Shown here piece after piece: positions 36,243-44,708 of a stretch of DNA of 64,000 bases. Each line of letters opens with the position of its first letter. Position 1 is the first letter of the stretch. The DNA lies in assembly GCF_000755245.1 (NCBI RefSeq), contig NZ_BBMP01000027.1, forward strand, positions 1-64,000, given 5' to 3'. The DNA comes from Halococcus sediminicola. Lineage in GTDB: Archaea; Halobacteriota; Halobacteria; Halobacteriales; Halococcaceae. Below the pieces are notes generated by a model. It did not search any database, was not told where the DNA came from, and was given only the letters and a program-made list of their open reading frames with translations. The translations under genes and the position numbers were made by a program.

Positions 36243-36366
36243 GCTCTTGGTAGTACCCGATCGGCGATGGGATAAAACGATCGCTGGTATCCACGTACTG
36301 GATACGTCTGCTGTCTGTAGCGGTTCACACAATTCTGAAATCAATCAGTATATCGACTGAAGCAAC

Positions 36367-36595
36367 CTACAGGAGTCTCGTCTTCACGACGGCAGGAGCG
36401 ATTGAAGAACGGAGACCAATGACGGATATCGAAACGGCAGGGATAAGTTTGACCATCTGTTGAATGTTCGACGTCCCCACGAGGATGATGTTCACGATCG
36501 GCAGCCCGCCGATGAGTGCCGAGAGGATTCGCTCGCCTGATCCCGGCGTTGGGACCGAAGCCCAATGTCTCTGCGATTGTCTTTACGAGATCCAT
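36367..36595 (-). pseudogene. Fragment of a small hydrophobic protein
   Basis: MDLVKTIAETLGFGPNAGIR then, in another frame, SGERILSALIGGLPIVNIIL and IQQMVKLIPAVSISVIGLRS to a stop at 36367. A frameshift joins an amphipathic start to hydrophobic segments. Not recognised; may be chance. Confidence 0.25.
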
Positions 36596-36692
36596 CAGTT
36601 AACCCTCCTCGCTCGGGGACGATGAGCGCGCTGCCGGCGATCCATGGACGCTTATATGTACGACTTTTGCAGCGACACCCCATCGTTGGCGC

Positions 36693-37018
36693 ATGCGCTA
36701 CGTCACGGTCGTGGCCTATCCCGACGATGGGGGCTCAACCGGCTCGACCGGCGGGTCAACGAGCTCAGCCTGGAGTACCGGGCATCCACCGCATGGAACT
36801 CCTCGACAACGATACCGTCGCGATGTTCGCCAAGGGCCGCGGCAATGTCGAGGCGTTCTGTCAAGTGCTGTCGGAGTTGGAGGAAGTGTTAGAATTCTCG
36901 GTCACCGGCGACGATGCCGGATTCTTCTCCTACACGCGGTATGCGGCGGACGATCTGACACGGATGCTCATGCAGGATCGGCGCGAGTCGTCGTATCTGA
37001 TCAGAGGTTGGCTAGTTT
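36693..37018 (+). pseudogene. HTH_10 regulator, N-terminal fragment
   Basis: MRYVTVVAYPDDGG starts like family members. The next stretch is in a second frame (LNRLDRRVNELSLEYRA), then the first frame resumes (IHRMELLDNDTVAMFAKGRGNVEAFCQVLSELEEVLEFSVTGDDAGFFSYTRYAADDLTRMLMQ). Coding then ends inside the R-family repeat at ~36998, and no HTH domain follows. Thus two frameshifts plus truncation at the repeat. Confidence 0.7.
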
Positions 37019-37099
37019 GATTCGTCATACACAGGCATCTGTGTAATTTAGAATCGGAGATGTTTTCAACCATATCTGTGCATGAGAAAACCATCCGCC
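36998..37099 (-). repeat. ~100 bp palindromic repeat (R family), copy 3
   Basis: Plus strand reads GGCTAGTTTGATTCGTCATA...TGTGCATGAGAAAACCATCC; same inverted ends as copy 1. Replaces the C-terminal part of the HTH_10 fragment upstream. Confidence 0.75.
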
Positions 37100-37187
37100 A
37101 AACTTTAGCGACAGCGTGGCAAAATAACTCTTGAGTTACCAAAACGGATTTCAGGGAATCGTTATTATCACTCTGTCCATTGCTTAG

Positions 37188-37294
37188 CTGAAGTCAGGCA
37201 GATGGTTTCTTCATGCACGATGGGTGCTAGAATCAATTGACATCCTAAATTTCATACAGGGCTATACATGACGAATCGACCTAGCCGAGTTTAG
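37188..37294 (+). repeat. ~107 bp palindromic repeat (R family), copy 4
   Basis: CTGAAGTCAGGCAGATGG...TTCATGCACGATGG...CTAAATTTCATACAG...ACATGACGAATCGACCTAGC. Opposite orientation to copy 3, 88 bp away, so the two form a larger inverted pair. Confidence 0.75.
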
Positions 37295-37354
37295 ACCCAA
37301 TAGGCCGATTCCTACTCCCGTAAGATTAAGGTAATACAACGAGTATTACTGAGT

Positions 37355-37615
37355 ATGGGCAAATCTACACGTGTCACGGAGAAGGGACAGACAACGATCC
37401 CAAAGAACCTTCGCGAAAAATACGACTTAGAGCCCGGTGACGAGGTCGTCTGGGCGGATACAGATGAGGGTATCGTCGTAAAAAAGCGTACTCGCACCAG
37501 TGGGCGTGGGATGCTCGTGCCCAACGATACCTCCGAGGGGAAGCGTGAGGAAATTGCCGAGGAGTTGGAGCACCGCGTCCGCAAGCGCCGAGATCACAAC
37601 TACGAGGAAGCCTGA
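37355..37615 (+). CDS. AbrB/VapB-type antitoxin
   Basis: 86 residues. MGKSTRVTEKGQTTIPKNLR and EKYDLEPGDEVVWADTDEGI form a swapped-hairpin AbrB DNA-binding domain. The C-terminal GMLVPNDTSEGKREEIAEEL-EHRVRKRR is the toxin-binding tail. The TGA abuts the ATG of the PIN-domain gene, the usual antitoxin-toxin arrangement; such pairs autoregulate (family knowledge). Confidence 0.92.
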   Translation: MGKSTRVTEKGQTTIPKNLREKYDLEPGDEVVWADTDEGIVVKKRTRTSGRGMLVPNDTSEGKREEIAEELEHRVRKRRDHNYEEA

Positions 37616-38022
37616 ATGTCGACGTACACTGCCGACGCCGTCTCCCTCCTTGTCTACCTCGTTGATGCGCTCCCAGGAAAGGCTGACCAGATCTTCGCCG
37701 AAGCCGAAGCCGCGAAAACGGTCATCCAGGCACCGAGCACGGCGCTCGCTGAAGTGCTGTACTCGGTTTCCCGCGACAAGACATCCGAGGCATTACCCTT
37801 ACAGGAACGCCAGAGGATGCTCGAGAGGCGCTGGTTGGAAACGGACCTATCGCTGTTGCACCAGTCAACGACGCGGAACTGGTTGAGTACGCGCAGGTGG
37901 TGGACGAGTTCAGCATCCACGACGCCCTGACCGTCAGTAGTCACCGATCACAGGACACGGACGCGATCATCACTACAGACGGTGTTATCCGCGGCGCTGG
38001 CTACGAGACCGTTTGGAACTGA
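37616..38022 (+). pseudogene. VapC-type PIN-domain ribonuclease, frameshifted
   Basis: MSTYTADAVSLLVYLVDALP with the first Asp, then QAPSTALAEVLYSVSRDKTS with the conserved Glu. The frame changes near 37850-37870 (ETDLSLLHQ / VAPVNDAELVEYAQVV). It ends FSIHDALTVSSHRSQDTDAIITTDGVIRGAGYETVWN*, carrying the remaining acidic residues. Joined length ~135 residues, normal for VapC. One frameshift, so probably inactive unless it is a read error. Confidence 0.88.
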
Positions 38023-38236
38023 TATCAGCGACACAACGGATCGCAAACCGTTTTTCACCCCACTCATCGAAGATGGCCACGTGTACGTTCGGCTGCACTA
38101 GTAGGTCACGTCCGTTATTAGTCGTCGAACCCAGTTCCAGACCGCTCCATGCATTGAGAGTACTGGTTTCAACTTCTACGCGTCGATTATGTAATTGGGA
38201 TTTGGAAGACAGCGACACTCAATCGCTCAAAGACAT

Positions 38237-38440
38237 TCAGCTAATAAGTCCGTTTACGTATTCAATACACCGATCGCTGGCTATTACGCCTCCGTAAATG
38301 ATCGCTCCAAGTCCGAGAACAATCACGATCAGTACTAGCCAATGTGGCACTGGTGTAGATTTTGCATAACAAGATAGGGGTACGATCGGACGCAAAACGC
38401 TCGTTACATGGGTCAGCAGGAAAGTGAACTCGATCATCAC
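38237..38440 (-). CDS. Small membrane protein, coupled to DUF2243
   Basis: 67 residues (GTG 38440 or ATG 38437), one or two hydrophobic segments (PHWLVLIVIVLGLGAIIYGGVIA). Begins one base after the preceding gene ends, so translational coupling is likely. Not recognised. Confidence 0.6.
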   Translation of the reverse strand: MMIEFTFLLTHVTSVLRPIVPLSCYAKSTPVPHWLVLIVIVLGLGAIIYGGVIASDRCIEYVNGLIS

Positions 38441-38989
38441 TCAGGCCTCACCCGGTTTTTCTTTCTGAGGTCTCGATGCGGTCCTGTATATATAATAACC
38501 AGCACCGATGAACAGAAGGCTGACCACTGTCCAGTGTATGTTATACTGTCCTCCGATTCCCAATGGTCGTCCTGCACCTGAGAAAGGCTGATGAATACCC
38601 AGAATGGCATGGTCAACGATTGCATCATACAAATCAAAACCCCCTAATCCGATGATTCCCGCGCCAGCTAAAGGACGTACAGCCAACTGATGTGTGTGAC
38701 GGCGCTCGGACTGCCAGAGAAGCCCACCACCAATACACATAATAACCAGCATAGCAATAGAGAACACTCCATCGGCCACGATGTTCGTCTGTAGTCCCTC
38801 CAGTGTATACATTGGATAGATCCCGGAAAGTAGATGATGCCATTGGAAAACGAGATGAAGCACAAGCACATCGATCAACCCACTGAAACCGAATCCAAGT
38901 ATACCCGCTGCAAGGAGTGCTCGCCGCGTCACCCCTCCAATTGATTGCTGTTGACTTACGGTGTTGCTTTCGCGTTTCATCCCACTCAA
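38441..38989 (-). CDS. DUF2243 family membrane protein
   Basis: 182 residues, four TM helices. RRALLAAGILGFGFSGLIDVLVLHLVFQWHHLLSGIYP and GLGGFDLYDAIVDHAILGIHQ are the DUF2243 hallmarks, with conserved Asp/His residues in the first and third helices suggesting metal or haem ligation. Function unknown; family members occur near copper or respiratory genes. Divergent from the Tat-exported protein at 39089. Confidence 0.88.
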   Translation of the reverse strand: MSGMKRESNTVSQQQSIGGVTRRALLAAGILGFGFSGLIDVLVLHLVFQWHHLLSGIYPMYTLEGLQTNIVADGVFSIAMLVIMCIGGGLLWQSERRHTHQLAVRPLAGAGIIGLGGFDLYDAIVDHAILGIHQPFSGAGRPLGIGGQYNIHWTVVSLLFIGAGYYIYRTASRPQKEKPGEA

Positions 38990-39088
38990 AGGTATTCCGT
39001 GACAGAATTAAACACCAAGTCTGCATGTACAAGCAATCGGATTAACTCATTGGCTACTAATCATACTAGTAATTCGGACGATCAGATC

Positions 39089-40177
39089 ATGAAACGACGT
39101 ACATTTCTGCACGCTGGATTAGGAACCCTCACAGCAGGAGCGGCCATTTCTGCTGGTTACATTGGTGCCTCAGGTACACCAGTCGCCTGTGAACCGCCTC
39201 TGCCGGAAAACCGTCCTGATACAGTGTATTACCCTTCACATATACAGGGGATGAAGTCAATTGGCGTAAGCCGCCCAGGAAAAAAAGGTGAAACAACTAC
39301 TCGACCCAAATACAAATGCGCTCTTCTGTACAGTTCTCCTCATCGTTTTTGGACCGTAACAGGAAACGAGCGGGAAAAAGTGAGCGTTAAAAAGACCGAC
39401 TCAATTCATCTGATGGTTGCTGTCTGGTATGTGCGAACAGGAACCCCTCTCTCAGACACTAACCCTACTGTACATATTAGCAGAGATGGCGAAGCCAAAG
39501 AGACGGTCACTCTCTGGCCAATGCTTTCGCAAAATATGGGTTTTCATGCAGGCGATAACATTCCACTTTCTGGGGAGGGCCAATACTCGATTACTGTAGA
39601 TGTTACACCGCCACAAAAGAATGCAACCGCACCCCACAAACCCAATTTTGGTAACAAACGGCGTTTCGATTTCGAATTTGTATACAGAACACGAAAATTA
39701 AGCGAGATCGCCTCCACAGGCCCGAAATCAAAATCAATCCAACCAGGAGCAGCCAACCCAACGAAAATGAATCACGTGCCGATCACATATGCCCCGAAAT
39801 GGCAGAACTTACCTGGTAAAGTTGTACATGACTTTACTACGGGAGATGCGGCATTCGTCGTTTCGCTTTTAGAAAACAAACAGGGCAAAGGTGAGAGTAC
39901 ATATCTCGCAGTATCGGCTCGAACACCCTACAATCGGTATGTACTACCTGGCATGTCCCTCACCGCTCAAGGCATACGGGACGGCAACGTATTATTCAAC
40001 GAATCACTTTCGACGACGGTATCCCCAAATCTCAGTTACCACTACGGGAGGAATATAAAAGAAATTAAATCTGAGGACACGATAGAAATCACGATCGATG
40101 CTCCTCCCCAAATTGCTCGTCACGAAGGTTATGAAACAGCCTTCTTCAATATGCAGCCAGAGAGATTTGTTGTTTAA
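39089..40177 (+). CDS. Tat-exported P19-like (iron-transport-associated) protein, DUF7350-like
   Basis: 362 residues. MKRRTFLHAGLGTLTAGAAI is a twin-arginine signal with RR-x-F-L. The mature part contains VYYPSHIQGMKSIGVSRPG, a segment like the beginning of P19/Tp34 iron-binding periplasmic proteins, and further beta domains (HLMVAVWYVRTGTPLSDTNPTVHI; SLLENKQGKGESTYLAVSARTPYNRYVLPGMSL). Likely cell-surface, metal-associated. The ATG at 39089 is set by the signal peptide; the frame extends upstream artefactually. Lower GC and more neutral composition than its neighbours hint at transfer. Confidence 0.8.
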   Translation: MKRRTFLHAGLGTLTAGAAISAGYIGASGTPVACEPPLPENRPDTVYYPSHIQGMKSIGVSRPGKKGETTTRPKYKCALLYSSPHRFWTVTGNEREKVSVKKTDSIHLMVAVWYVRTGTPLSDTNPTVHISRDGEAKETVTLWPMLSQNMGFHAGDNIPLSGEGQYSITVDVTPPQKNATAPHKPNFGNKRRFDFEFVYRTRKLSEIASTGPKSKSIQPGAANPTKMNHVPITYAPKWQNLPGKVVHDFTTGDAAFVVSLLENKQGKGESTYLAVSARTPYNRYVLPGMSLTAQGIRDGNVLFNESLSTTVSPNLSYHYGRNIKEIKSEDTIEITIDAPPQIARHEGYETAFFNMQPERFVV

Positions 40178-40325
40178 GGATGTCACTTAAGATTAGATAA
40201 CTGGACAATCATTTCGTATTGGAAACAGATGCTATTGACTCATTTCAATTGGGCGTTCACGAAGAACGATCTCGCTAGGTACAGTCTCAGTAGTTCACAC
40301 CTCAGGCGGTGGCGCAGAATGGTTC

Positions 40326-40826
40326 TCATAGGGTGATGGTTGGACTGGCGATATCGTTGTCTCGTTCGTGATTCGTGAGTGCAACAGCGAGCCGAAGACA
40401 CAACGCCAAGAAGACGTGAGATTCGACTCTGACTCGGCCTCGGGACCCCACGGGTCCGAGGCCGAGGTCCTTGCAGACACCAATCGCTGTCTCGATCCGC
40501 GACCGCTTCCGGTAGGCCTCCTCTAATCGCTCCTCTGTAACTGCAATCGTATCCTCAACACGGTATTCGATATCGGGCGGATCAGTAGCGTTGGTTGTAC
40601 GGGACAACCGGCACGACCCCTGCTCCAGCAGGCGGTCGTGCCAGTCGAGCATATCGAATTCCGCATCACCCAGCATCCAGATCGGTTTCTTGACGGCGAG
40701 CGCGTCACTGGTGACGCGCATGCCCGTCTCCTGATCGACCTTCTTCGCGGGTGTGAACGTGGCTGCGACTGGAATGTTATGGGCGGCGGTCACTAGACAG
40801 CAGCCGTATCCGTAGGAGCGTGTCAT
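40326..40826 (-). pseudogene. Transposase, C-terminal two-thirds
   Basis: 166-residue frame MTRSYGYGCCLVTAAHNIPVAATFTPAKK, PIWMLGDAEFDMLDWHDRLLEQG (catalytic Asp likely), DIEYRVEDTIAVTEERLEEAYRKRSRIETAIGVCKDLGLG (catalytic Glu likely), HVFLALCLRLAVALTNHER. The N-terminal third is missing compared with DDE transposases. The C-terminus has homologues at 4341 and 40837. Family not named. Confidence 0.7.
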
Positions 40827-40836
40827 AGAATCCGTC

Positions 40837-41520
40837 TCATGCCGTGAGAATTTCGCGGCCCGGGTTGTCTCCTCGTTCGTCGTTGGTGATTATGACGACC
40901 ACTCGGAGACACAACGCGAGGAATACCTGCGCCCGTGCATGGACGCGGCCTCGAGCACGAACAGGCCCGAGGCCGCAGTTCTTGACCGCATCATTCGTTC
41001 GTTCAACCTGTGTCCAGCGGTTGTACGTCTCGTCTAAGATCGAGCGCTTGAGTTGAACGTCCTCGCTGTGCTTTTCGATACGGTCTTCGACCCTGTACTC
41101 GATATCGATCGCCCGGACGCAGTCGGGGCACGGATAGCCACGCGACCCGATGGCCGTCGGGCCGGCGCACCCGCGAACGCCGTGAGCGCACCCGTGCTCA
41201 CGGGCATGCCGGGCCACCTCCGCAACGAGAGCGGTCGACCGCTGCTCGCCGTCGAACAGAACGGCGAGACACGCGCGAATGGCGTGTTTGCAGACGAGTC
41301 GCTCGCCTCGAAACTCGTAGTCACGGCACTCGCACGCGCCGGACTCAAGCTCGACGCGGTAGGTCTCGCCGTCGTGGCTGACGTCGGCGATACCCGGCGC
41401 GGCGAACTGGACGTTCATGCGCTCGGTCGTCGCGCGCACGAACCGCCCGCTCTCGATTGTTCGTTGACCAATACCACTTTCTGCTGTCGTCGTTTGGGTC
41501 GACATGGCTGTTGCGTTCAT
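40837..41520 (-). CDS. SWIM zinc-finger protein fused to a transposase tail
   Basis: From MNATAMSTQTTTAESGIGQR. Residues ~55-85 contain CECRDYEFRGERLVCKHAIR, the CxC-xn-CxH SWIM zinc finger; a second Cys-rich part ends GSRGYPCPDCVRA. From there the frame continues directly into DIEYRVEDRIEKHSEDVQLK ... QVFLALCLRVVVIITNDERG, the C-terminal part of a transposase homologous to 40326-40826. So a SWIM gene has lost its own end to a transposase remnant, giving an open chimera of 227 residues. The start could also be at 41505. Confidence 0.8.
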   Translation of the reverse strand: MNATAMSTQTTTAESGIGQRTIESGRFVRATTERMNVQFAAPGIADVSHDGETYRVELESGACECRDYEFRGERLVCKHAIRACLAVLFDGEQRSTALVAEVARHAREHGCAHGVRGCAGPTAIGSRGYPCPDCVRAIDIEYRVEDRIEKHSEDVQLKRSILDETYNRWTQVERTNDAVKNCGLGPVRARGRVHARAQVFLALCLRVVVIITNDERGDNPGREILTA

Positions 41521-41682
41521 GAGACAGCCGGCGTCGGATGTTACAAGCACCCGGCGCGTTCTCCGAAGAACACACCCGAGGACGCCGTCTGTTTCTGCCT
41601 ATTGCTATACTCCCAAAGGAGATGAAGGTTCCCTTTGGGACCACCCCAATAGGCTTATCACCGCCGTCAGTGTAGGAGAGGC

Positions 41683-41964
41683 ATGACTCGACCGGAGAGG
41701 AAGCGCAACCAGCAGGGGCGGTACGTCGAGACGGTGACGCCCGAGCGCGTGCTCGCCGTGCTCGCCGACGCCGACGACCCGTTCATGGCGACCGGGGACG
41801 TCGCCGACGCGCTCGATTGTAGCCCCGAGGCGGCGCGCCTGAAACTCACTGAGTTAGCCGACCGTGGCGATGTTGAGCGCCGTAATGTCCGCGGCGCAGT
41901 CGTTGTCTGGTGGCCCGCCAGTAGCGAGCCAGACGATGGACAGGACCAAGAGGTGACAGCATGA
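41683..41964 (+). CDS. Winged-helix DNA-binding protein
   Basis: 93 residues: VTPERVLAVLADADDPFMATGDVADALDCSPEAARLKLTELADRGDVERRNVRGAVVVWWP is a compact winged helix. First of three genes with HicB and HicA; overlaps HicB by 4 bp (ATGA). It may regulate the toxin-antitoxin pair. Confidence 0.85.
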   Translation: MTRPERKRNQQGRYVETVTPERVLAVLADADDPFMATGDVADALDCSPEAARLKLTELADRGDVERRNVRGAVVVWWPASSEPDDGQDQEVTA

Positions 41965-42245
41965 GCGCCGAGACTGACCGACGACCCAACGGTGACCGCC
42001 AGCGGATAACGCTCACCGAGGAGGAGGACGGACGATGGACCGCTCACGATGATAGCCGCGGGCTGACTGCTATCGGCGATACCCGTCATGACGCGCTCGA
42101 CGCGCTCGATGAAGTTATCGACGCCGTCGAGGGTGATGGTGGCCGTCCGCCGACCGACGAGGAACTTCGAGAGGTCGGAATCGACCCAGAGGAGAACCGC
42201 CGTCGCGGTGAGGGCGAGGGCGAGCTCCCCGACGTGCTCAAATGA
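41961..42245 (+). CDS. HicB-type antitoxin
   Basis: 94 residues: RITLTEEEDGRWTAHDDSRGLTAIGDTRHDALDALDEVIDAVEGDGG is the partially RNase-H-like HicB core. The C-terminal part (PPTDEELREVGIDPEENR) is typical of haloarchaeal HicB. Neutralises the HicA ribonuclease (family knowledge). HicA begins 67 bp downstream, so this is the reversed hicB-hicA order. Confidence 0.85.
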   Translation: MSAETDRRPNGDRQRITLTEEEDGRWTAHDDSRGLTAIGDTRHDALDALDEVIDAVEGDGGRPPTDEELREVGIDPEENRRRGEGEGELPDVLK

Positions 42246-42312
42246 AGCGCACCCGCGCACGCACGCGCTCTCGCCAGAACTACTCCCCGGCGGAGAGTTG
42301 GTGAGAGTACGA

Positions 42313-42567
42313 ATGGTTACACGGGATTTCAGCGGCTTCGAGGTCGCAAAAGTGCTTGCCAACAGCGGGAACTTCGACTGGGTACGGACGACCGGCGACC
42401 ACGCGATTCTGAAATGGAGCGCGCCGGCGGACCACGATACGCCCGACCGAACGGTGAGCGTCCCGCTCCATGACCGAGTGCCGACGGGGACGCTCCGTTC
42501 TATCGGCGATGACGCTGGGATGAACGACTTCGATGAGTTCTGCCGGTGGATTGACCGCAACCGATAA
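42313..42567 (+). CDS. HicA-type toxin
   Basis: 84 residues: MVTRDFSGFEVAKVLANSGN, FDWVRTTGDHAILKWSAP with the catalytic His, and TVSVPLHDRVPTGTLRSIGDDAGMNDFDEFCRWIDRNR. Small dsRBD-like mRNA interferase. A GTG at 42301 could also start it. Pairs with HicB upstream. Confidence 0.88.
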   Translation: MVTRDFSGFEVAKVLANSGNFDWVRTTGDHAILKWSAPADHDTPDRTVSVPLHDRVPTGTLRSIGDDAGMNDFDEFCRWIDRNR

Positions 42568-42692
42568 CCGACGACCACACGGCCGCCGAGCAGGCGGTCA
42601 TCGACGAGATAGCCGACGAACGCGGCGAGGAGTGGACCGAGGAGAACGCGACACTCATCATCACGCAGGCGGAACTCGCGGGCGAGCTGTAA
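42555..42692 (+). pseudogene. Small ORF fragment after HicA
   Basis: The frame reads DHTAAEQAVIDEIADERGEE then WTEENATLIITQAELAGEL*, acidic and protein-like, but no ATG or GTG opens it after the preceding stop. Probably the end of a truncated gene. Confidence 0.3.
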
Positions 42693-42794
42693 TCGACAGT
42701 CCTGCGTAGCTTGATCGTGCCCTCTTACCTACCAAGATGCCCCTGTCAGCGACCAAGTGATTGTTGACAGGGATAATCGAGATGTTCTCGCTGA

Positions 42795-43136
42795 TCAGTT
42801 TCTGAGTGTGACCTCAGCTAACGTTGTAAACCCAGTGAGGGTGAGGTCTGACTCATTCTGCGCTTCGTTGGGTGTCGGACGAGTCCTCCGGAGGTCCTTG
42901 AATTCCGCTAGTGGGGCTGTTATTTTGGTATTGATCTGCCAGTCGTCAGGCACGGTGATGTCGATCTCGGCAAAGACTGTTCGTACATTCAGCACTACCG
43001 GCGGCGTTGCCACCTCCGACCCTCGCAAATCGAGATCAGTTGTTGCGAGCACGGTTGTCAGCGTACCACCCTCAAATTGAGACGATGTGATCCGACGAAT
43101 GTACCCACCCAGGATCACTTGATGACTGAGTTTCAT
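42795..43136 (-). CDS. LiaF-type (cell-wall-active antibiotics response) C-terminal domain protein
   Basis: 113 residues. YIRRITSSQFEGGTLTTVLATTDLDLRGSEV followed by VLNVRTVFAEIDITVPDDWQINTK is the beta-propeller-like toastrack domain at the C-terminus of LiaF/DUF2154 proteins. The usual N-terminal membrane helices are absent, so it is a stand-alone soluble domain. Role unknown in archaea. Confidence 0.8.
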   Translation of the reverse strand: MKLSHQVILGGYIRRITSSQFEGGTLTTVLATTDLDLRGSEVATPPVVLNVRTVFAEIDITVPDDWQINTKITAPLAEFKDLRRTRPTPNEAQNESDLTLTGFTTLAEVTLRN

Positions 43137-43291
43137 GATGTGATTTGAAGGGAAGAGCTAGGAAGTATAGTTTGTGGCTCACAGCATCACAGATTGGGTT
43201 TGAATCCATCTTAATTGCTCTCGGTGGCTCGGAAATCGCCTCGGTGCAGGCAGGATAAGCTATGAGACCACGACCAAAGTCAGACTGTTAA

Positions 43292-43462
43292 ATGGAGCCG
43301 AGCGCACAGGAGGGAACACTTCAAGGTGCCGTAATATGGCGGATTGAAGATGGCAAGGGTCGATACACTGATGCGAGCGGACTAGTGGTGTCCACATTTG
43401 CCTTTGAACCGGATGTACCAACCTCCCGTGAGCTTCAGATCATCCGACTATTTCTGTCTTAG
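43292..43462 (+). CDS. Possible small protein (56 aa)
   Basis: MEPSAQEGTLQGAVIWRIED, GKGRYTDASGLVVSTFAFEP, then a neutral tail. GKGRYTDASG resembles the repeated turn of small beta-barrel (DUF3224/allene-oxide-cyclase-like) domains, so it may be the end of a truncated gene. Low confidence. Confidence 0.35.
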   Translation: MEPSAQEGTLQGAVIWRIEDGKGRYTDASGLVVSTFAFEPDVPTSRELQIIRLFLS

Positions 43463-43479
43463 AGAAAAACATAATACAA

Positions 43480-43983
43480 ATGAACGAAGAATTAGAACTC
43501 GTTATACGTGTAGCTTTGATAGGAGTCGGTGCCACTGTCATAATGGACATCTGGGCTTTGTTTCTAAAACATGCTTTTGGAATTTCATCACTAGATAACA
43601 GAATGGTTGGCCGTTGGTTTGGTCACTTCTCACACGGGAGCTTCATGCACAACAACATTAGAGAGTCCTCTCCTATTCCTGGCGAGCGCATTATCGGATG
43701 GAGCGCTCACTATGTAATCGGTATTACTTGGGCAGGTATCTTACTAGCGATATGGGGGCTGGACTGGGCACGTCATCCAACCTTGCTACCAGCATTGATT
43801 GTCGGTCTCGCCACTTTGGTCGCCCCCTTCCTCATAATGCAGCCAGGAATGGGTATTGGCATCGCCGCTTCGAAAACCCCGAATCCGAACGTTGCTCGCC
43901 TAAAAAGCATTGCCGCCCACACAGTCTATGGTATCGGTCTGTATAGTTCCGCCTTGCTATCGGCGCTACTGATCCAACCGTAG
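43480..43983 (+). CDS. DUF2938 family membrane protein
   Basis: 167 residues, four TM helices. VALIGVGATVIMDIWALFLKHAFGIS, GRWFGHFSHGSF, GWSAHYVIGITWAGILLAIWG and LVAPFLIMQPGMGIGIAASKTPNPNVARLKSIAAHTVYGIGLYSSALL are typical of DUF2938. Function unknown. Neutral composition and lower GC than the haloarchaeal average suggest acquisition from elsewhere. Confidence 0.88.
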   Translation: MNEELELVIRVALIGVGATVIMDIWALFLKHAFGISSLDNRMVGRWFGHFSHGSFMHNNIRESSPIPGERIIGWSAHYVIGITWAGILLAIWGLDWARHPTLLPALIVGLATLVAPFLIMQPGMGIGIAASKTPNPNVARLKSIAAHTVYGIGLYSSALLSALLIQP

Positions 43984-44022
43984 CCTCGATGATCGTATAT
44001 TTCTAGCAATAGCGGCTAGACT

Positions 44023-44603
44023 CAGTACCTCACAAAGCGGGTTAGGTAAACGGGCTGCTTGGTCGGTTGATGCGACCGGACCAAGCAGCCAACGAACTCA
44101 CAGAAGAGCAGGTGCTTAACTTCCTCGTCAACACCCTTGACGAGGAGATCGATATCGACCTACCATTTTTCCGAACGAAGCATTGCGAATACGACGACAC
44201 AGAATCCAGCGGTGCGTTTTCTGTACGTGCTGATCAGCTTCCTTCTCCAGAATGCGTGGCGGTATCTGCACTGGGAGTACGTGGCGTCGCCGCGCCGAGG
44301 CGCGCGACGCCTCTGGCCGTGGCGATTCGACGAGTTCCTCGGAATGGTACGTCGAGCAGTGGAGACGGCGCTCGCGGTGCATCGCGCCGTCCCCGCAAAC
44401 AAGCCACCAGACGACCGCTTCAGACGCTAATCCACCGACCGGGAAGCCCGCCCGGCGAGTGGCAACACCGTCGCGTCGGCGGCGTTCCGCCGCCGACTGC
44501 GACAGGCACGATACTCTCGGTGTCGAACCGCTTTCCTTAGCAGTTGCTCGGTACCGATCTCACATCTCAAAACCAGTCAGCTGGCGAGCTTTGTGAGGTA
44601 CTG
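44023..44603 (+). mobile_element. Internally deleted ISH3-family element (non-autonomous)
   Basis: Same ends as the full element at 6247-7649: CAGTACCTCACAAAGC at the left and its complement GCTTTGTGAGGTACTG at the right. Flanked by a perfect 5-bp duplication AGACT (44018-44022 and 44604-44608). The transposase start (MMRPDQAANELTEEQVLNFLVNTLDEEIDIDL) joins directly to its C-terminal part (FSERSIANTTTQNPAVRFLYVLISFLLQNAWRYLHWEYVASPRRG), a deletion of about 0.8 kb with loss of frame. It may still be mobilised by the intact transposase. Confidence 0.92.
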
Positions 44604-44708
44604 AGACTTCATTACAGAGCCTGGACGGTTACTTTTCGGCCGTCAGACTTCTTGCAAGCAACGATGTAAACACCTCTTATACGGACTTATAGTGTCCTTC
44701 GTTGGGCG

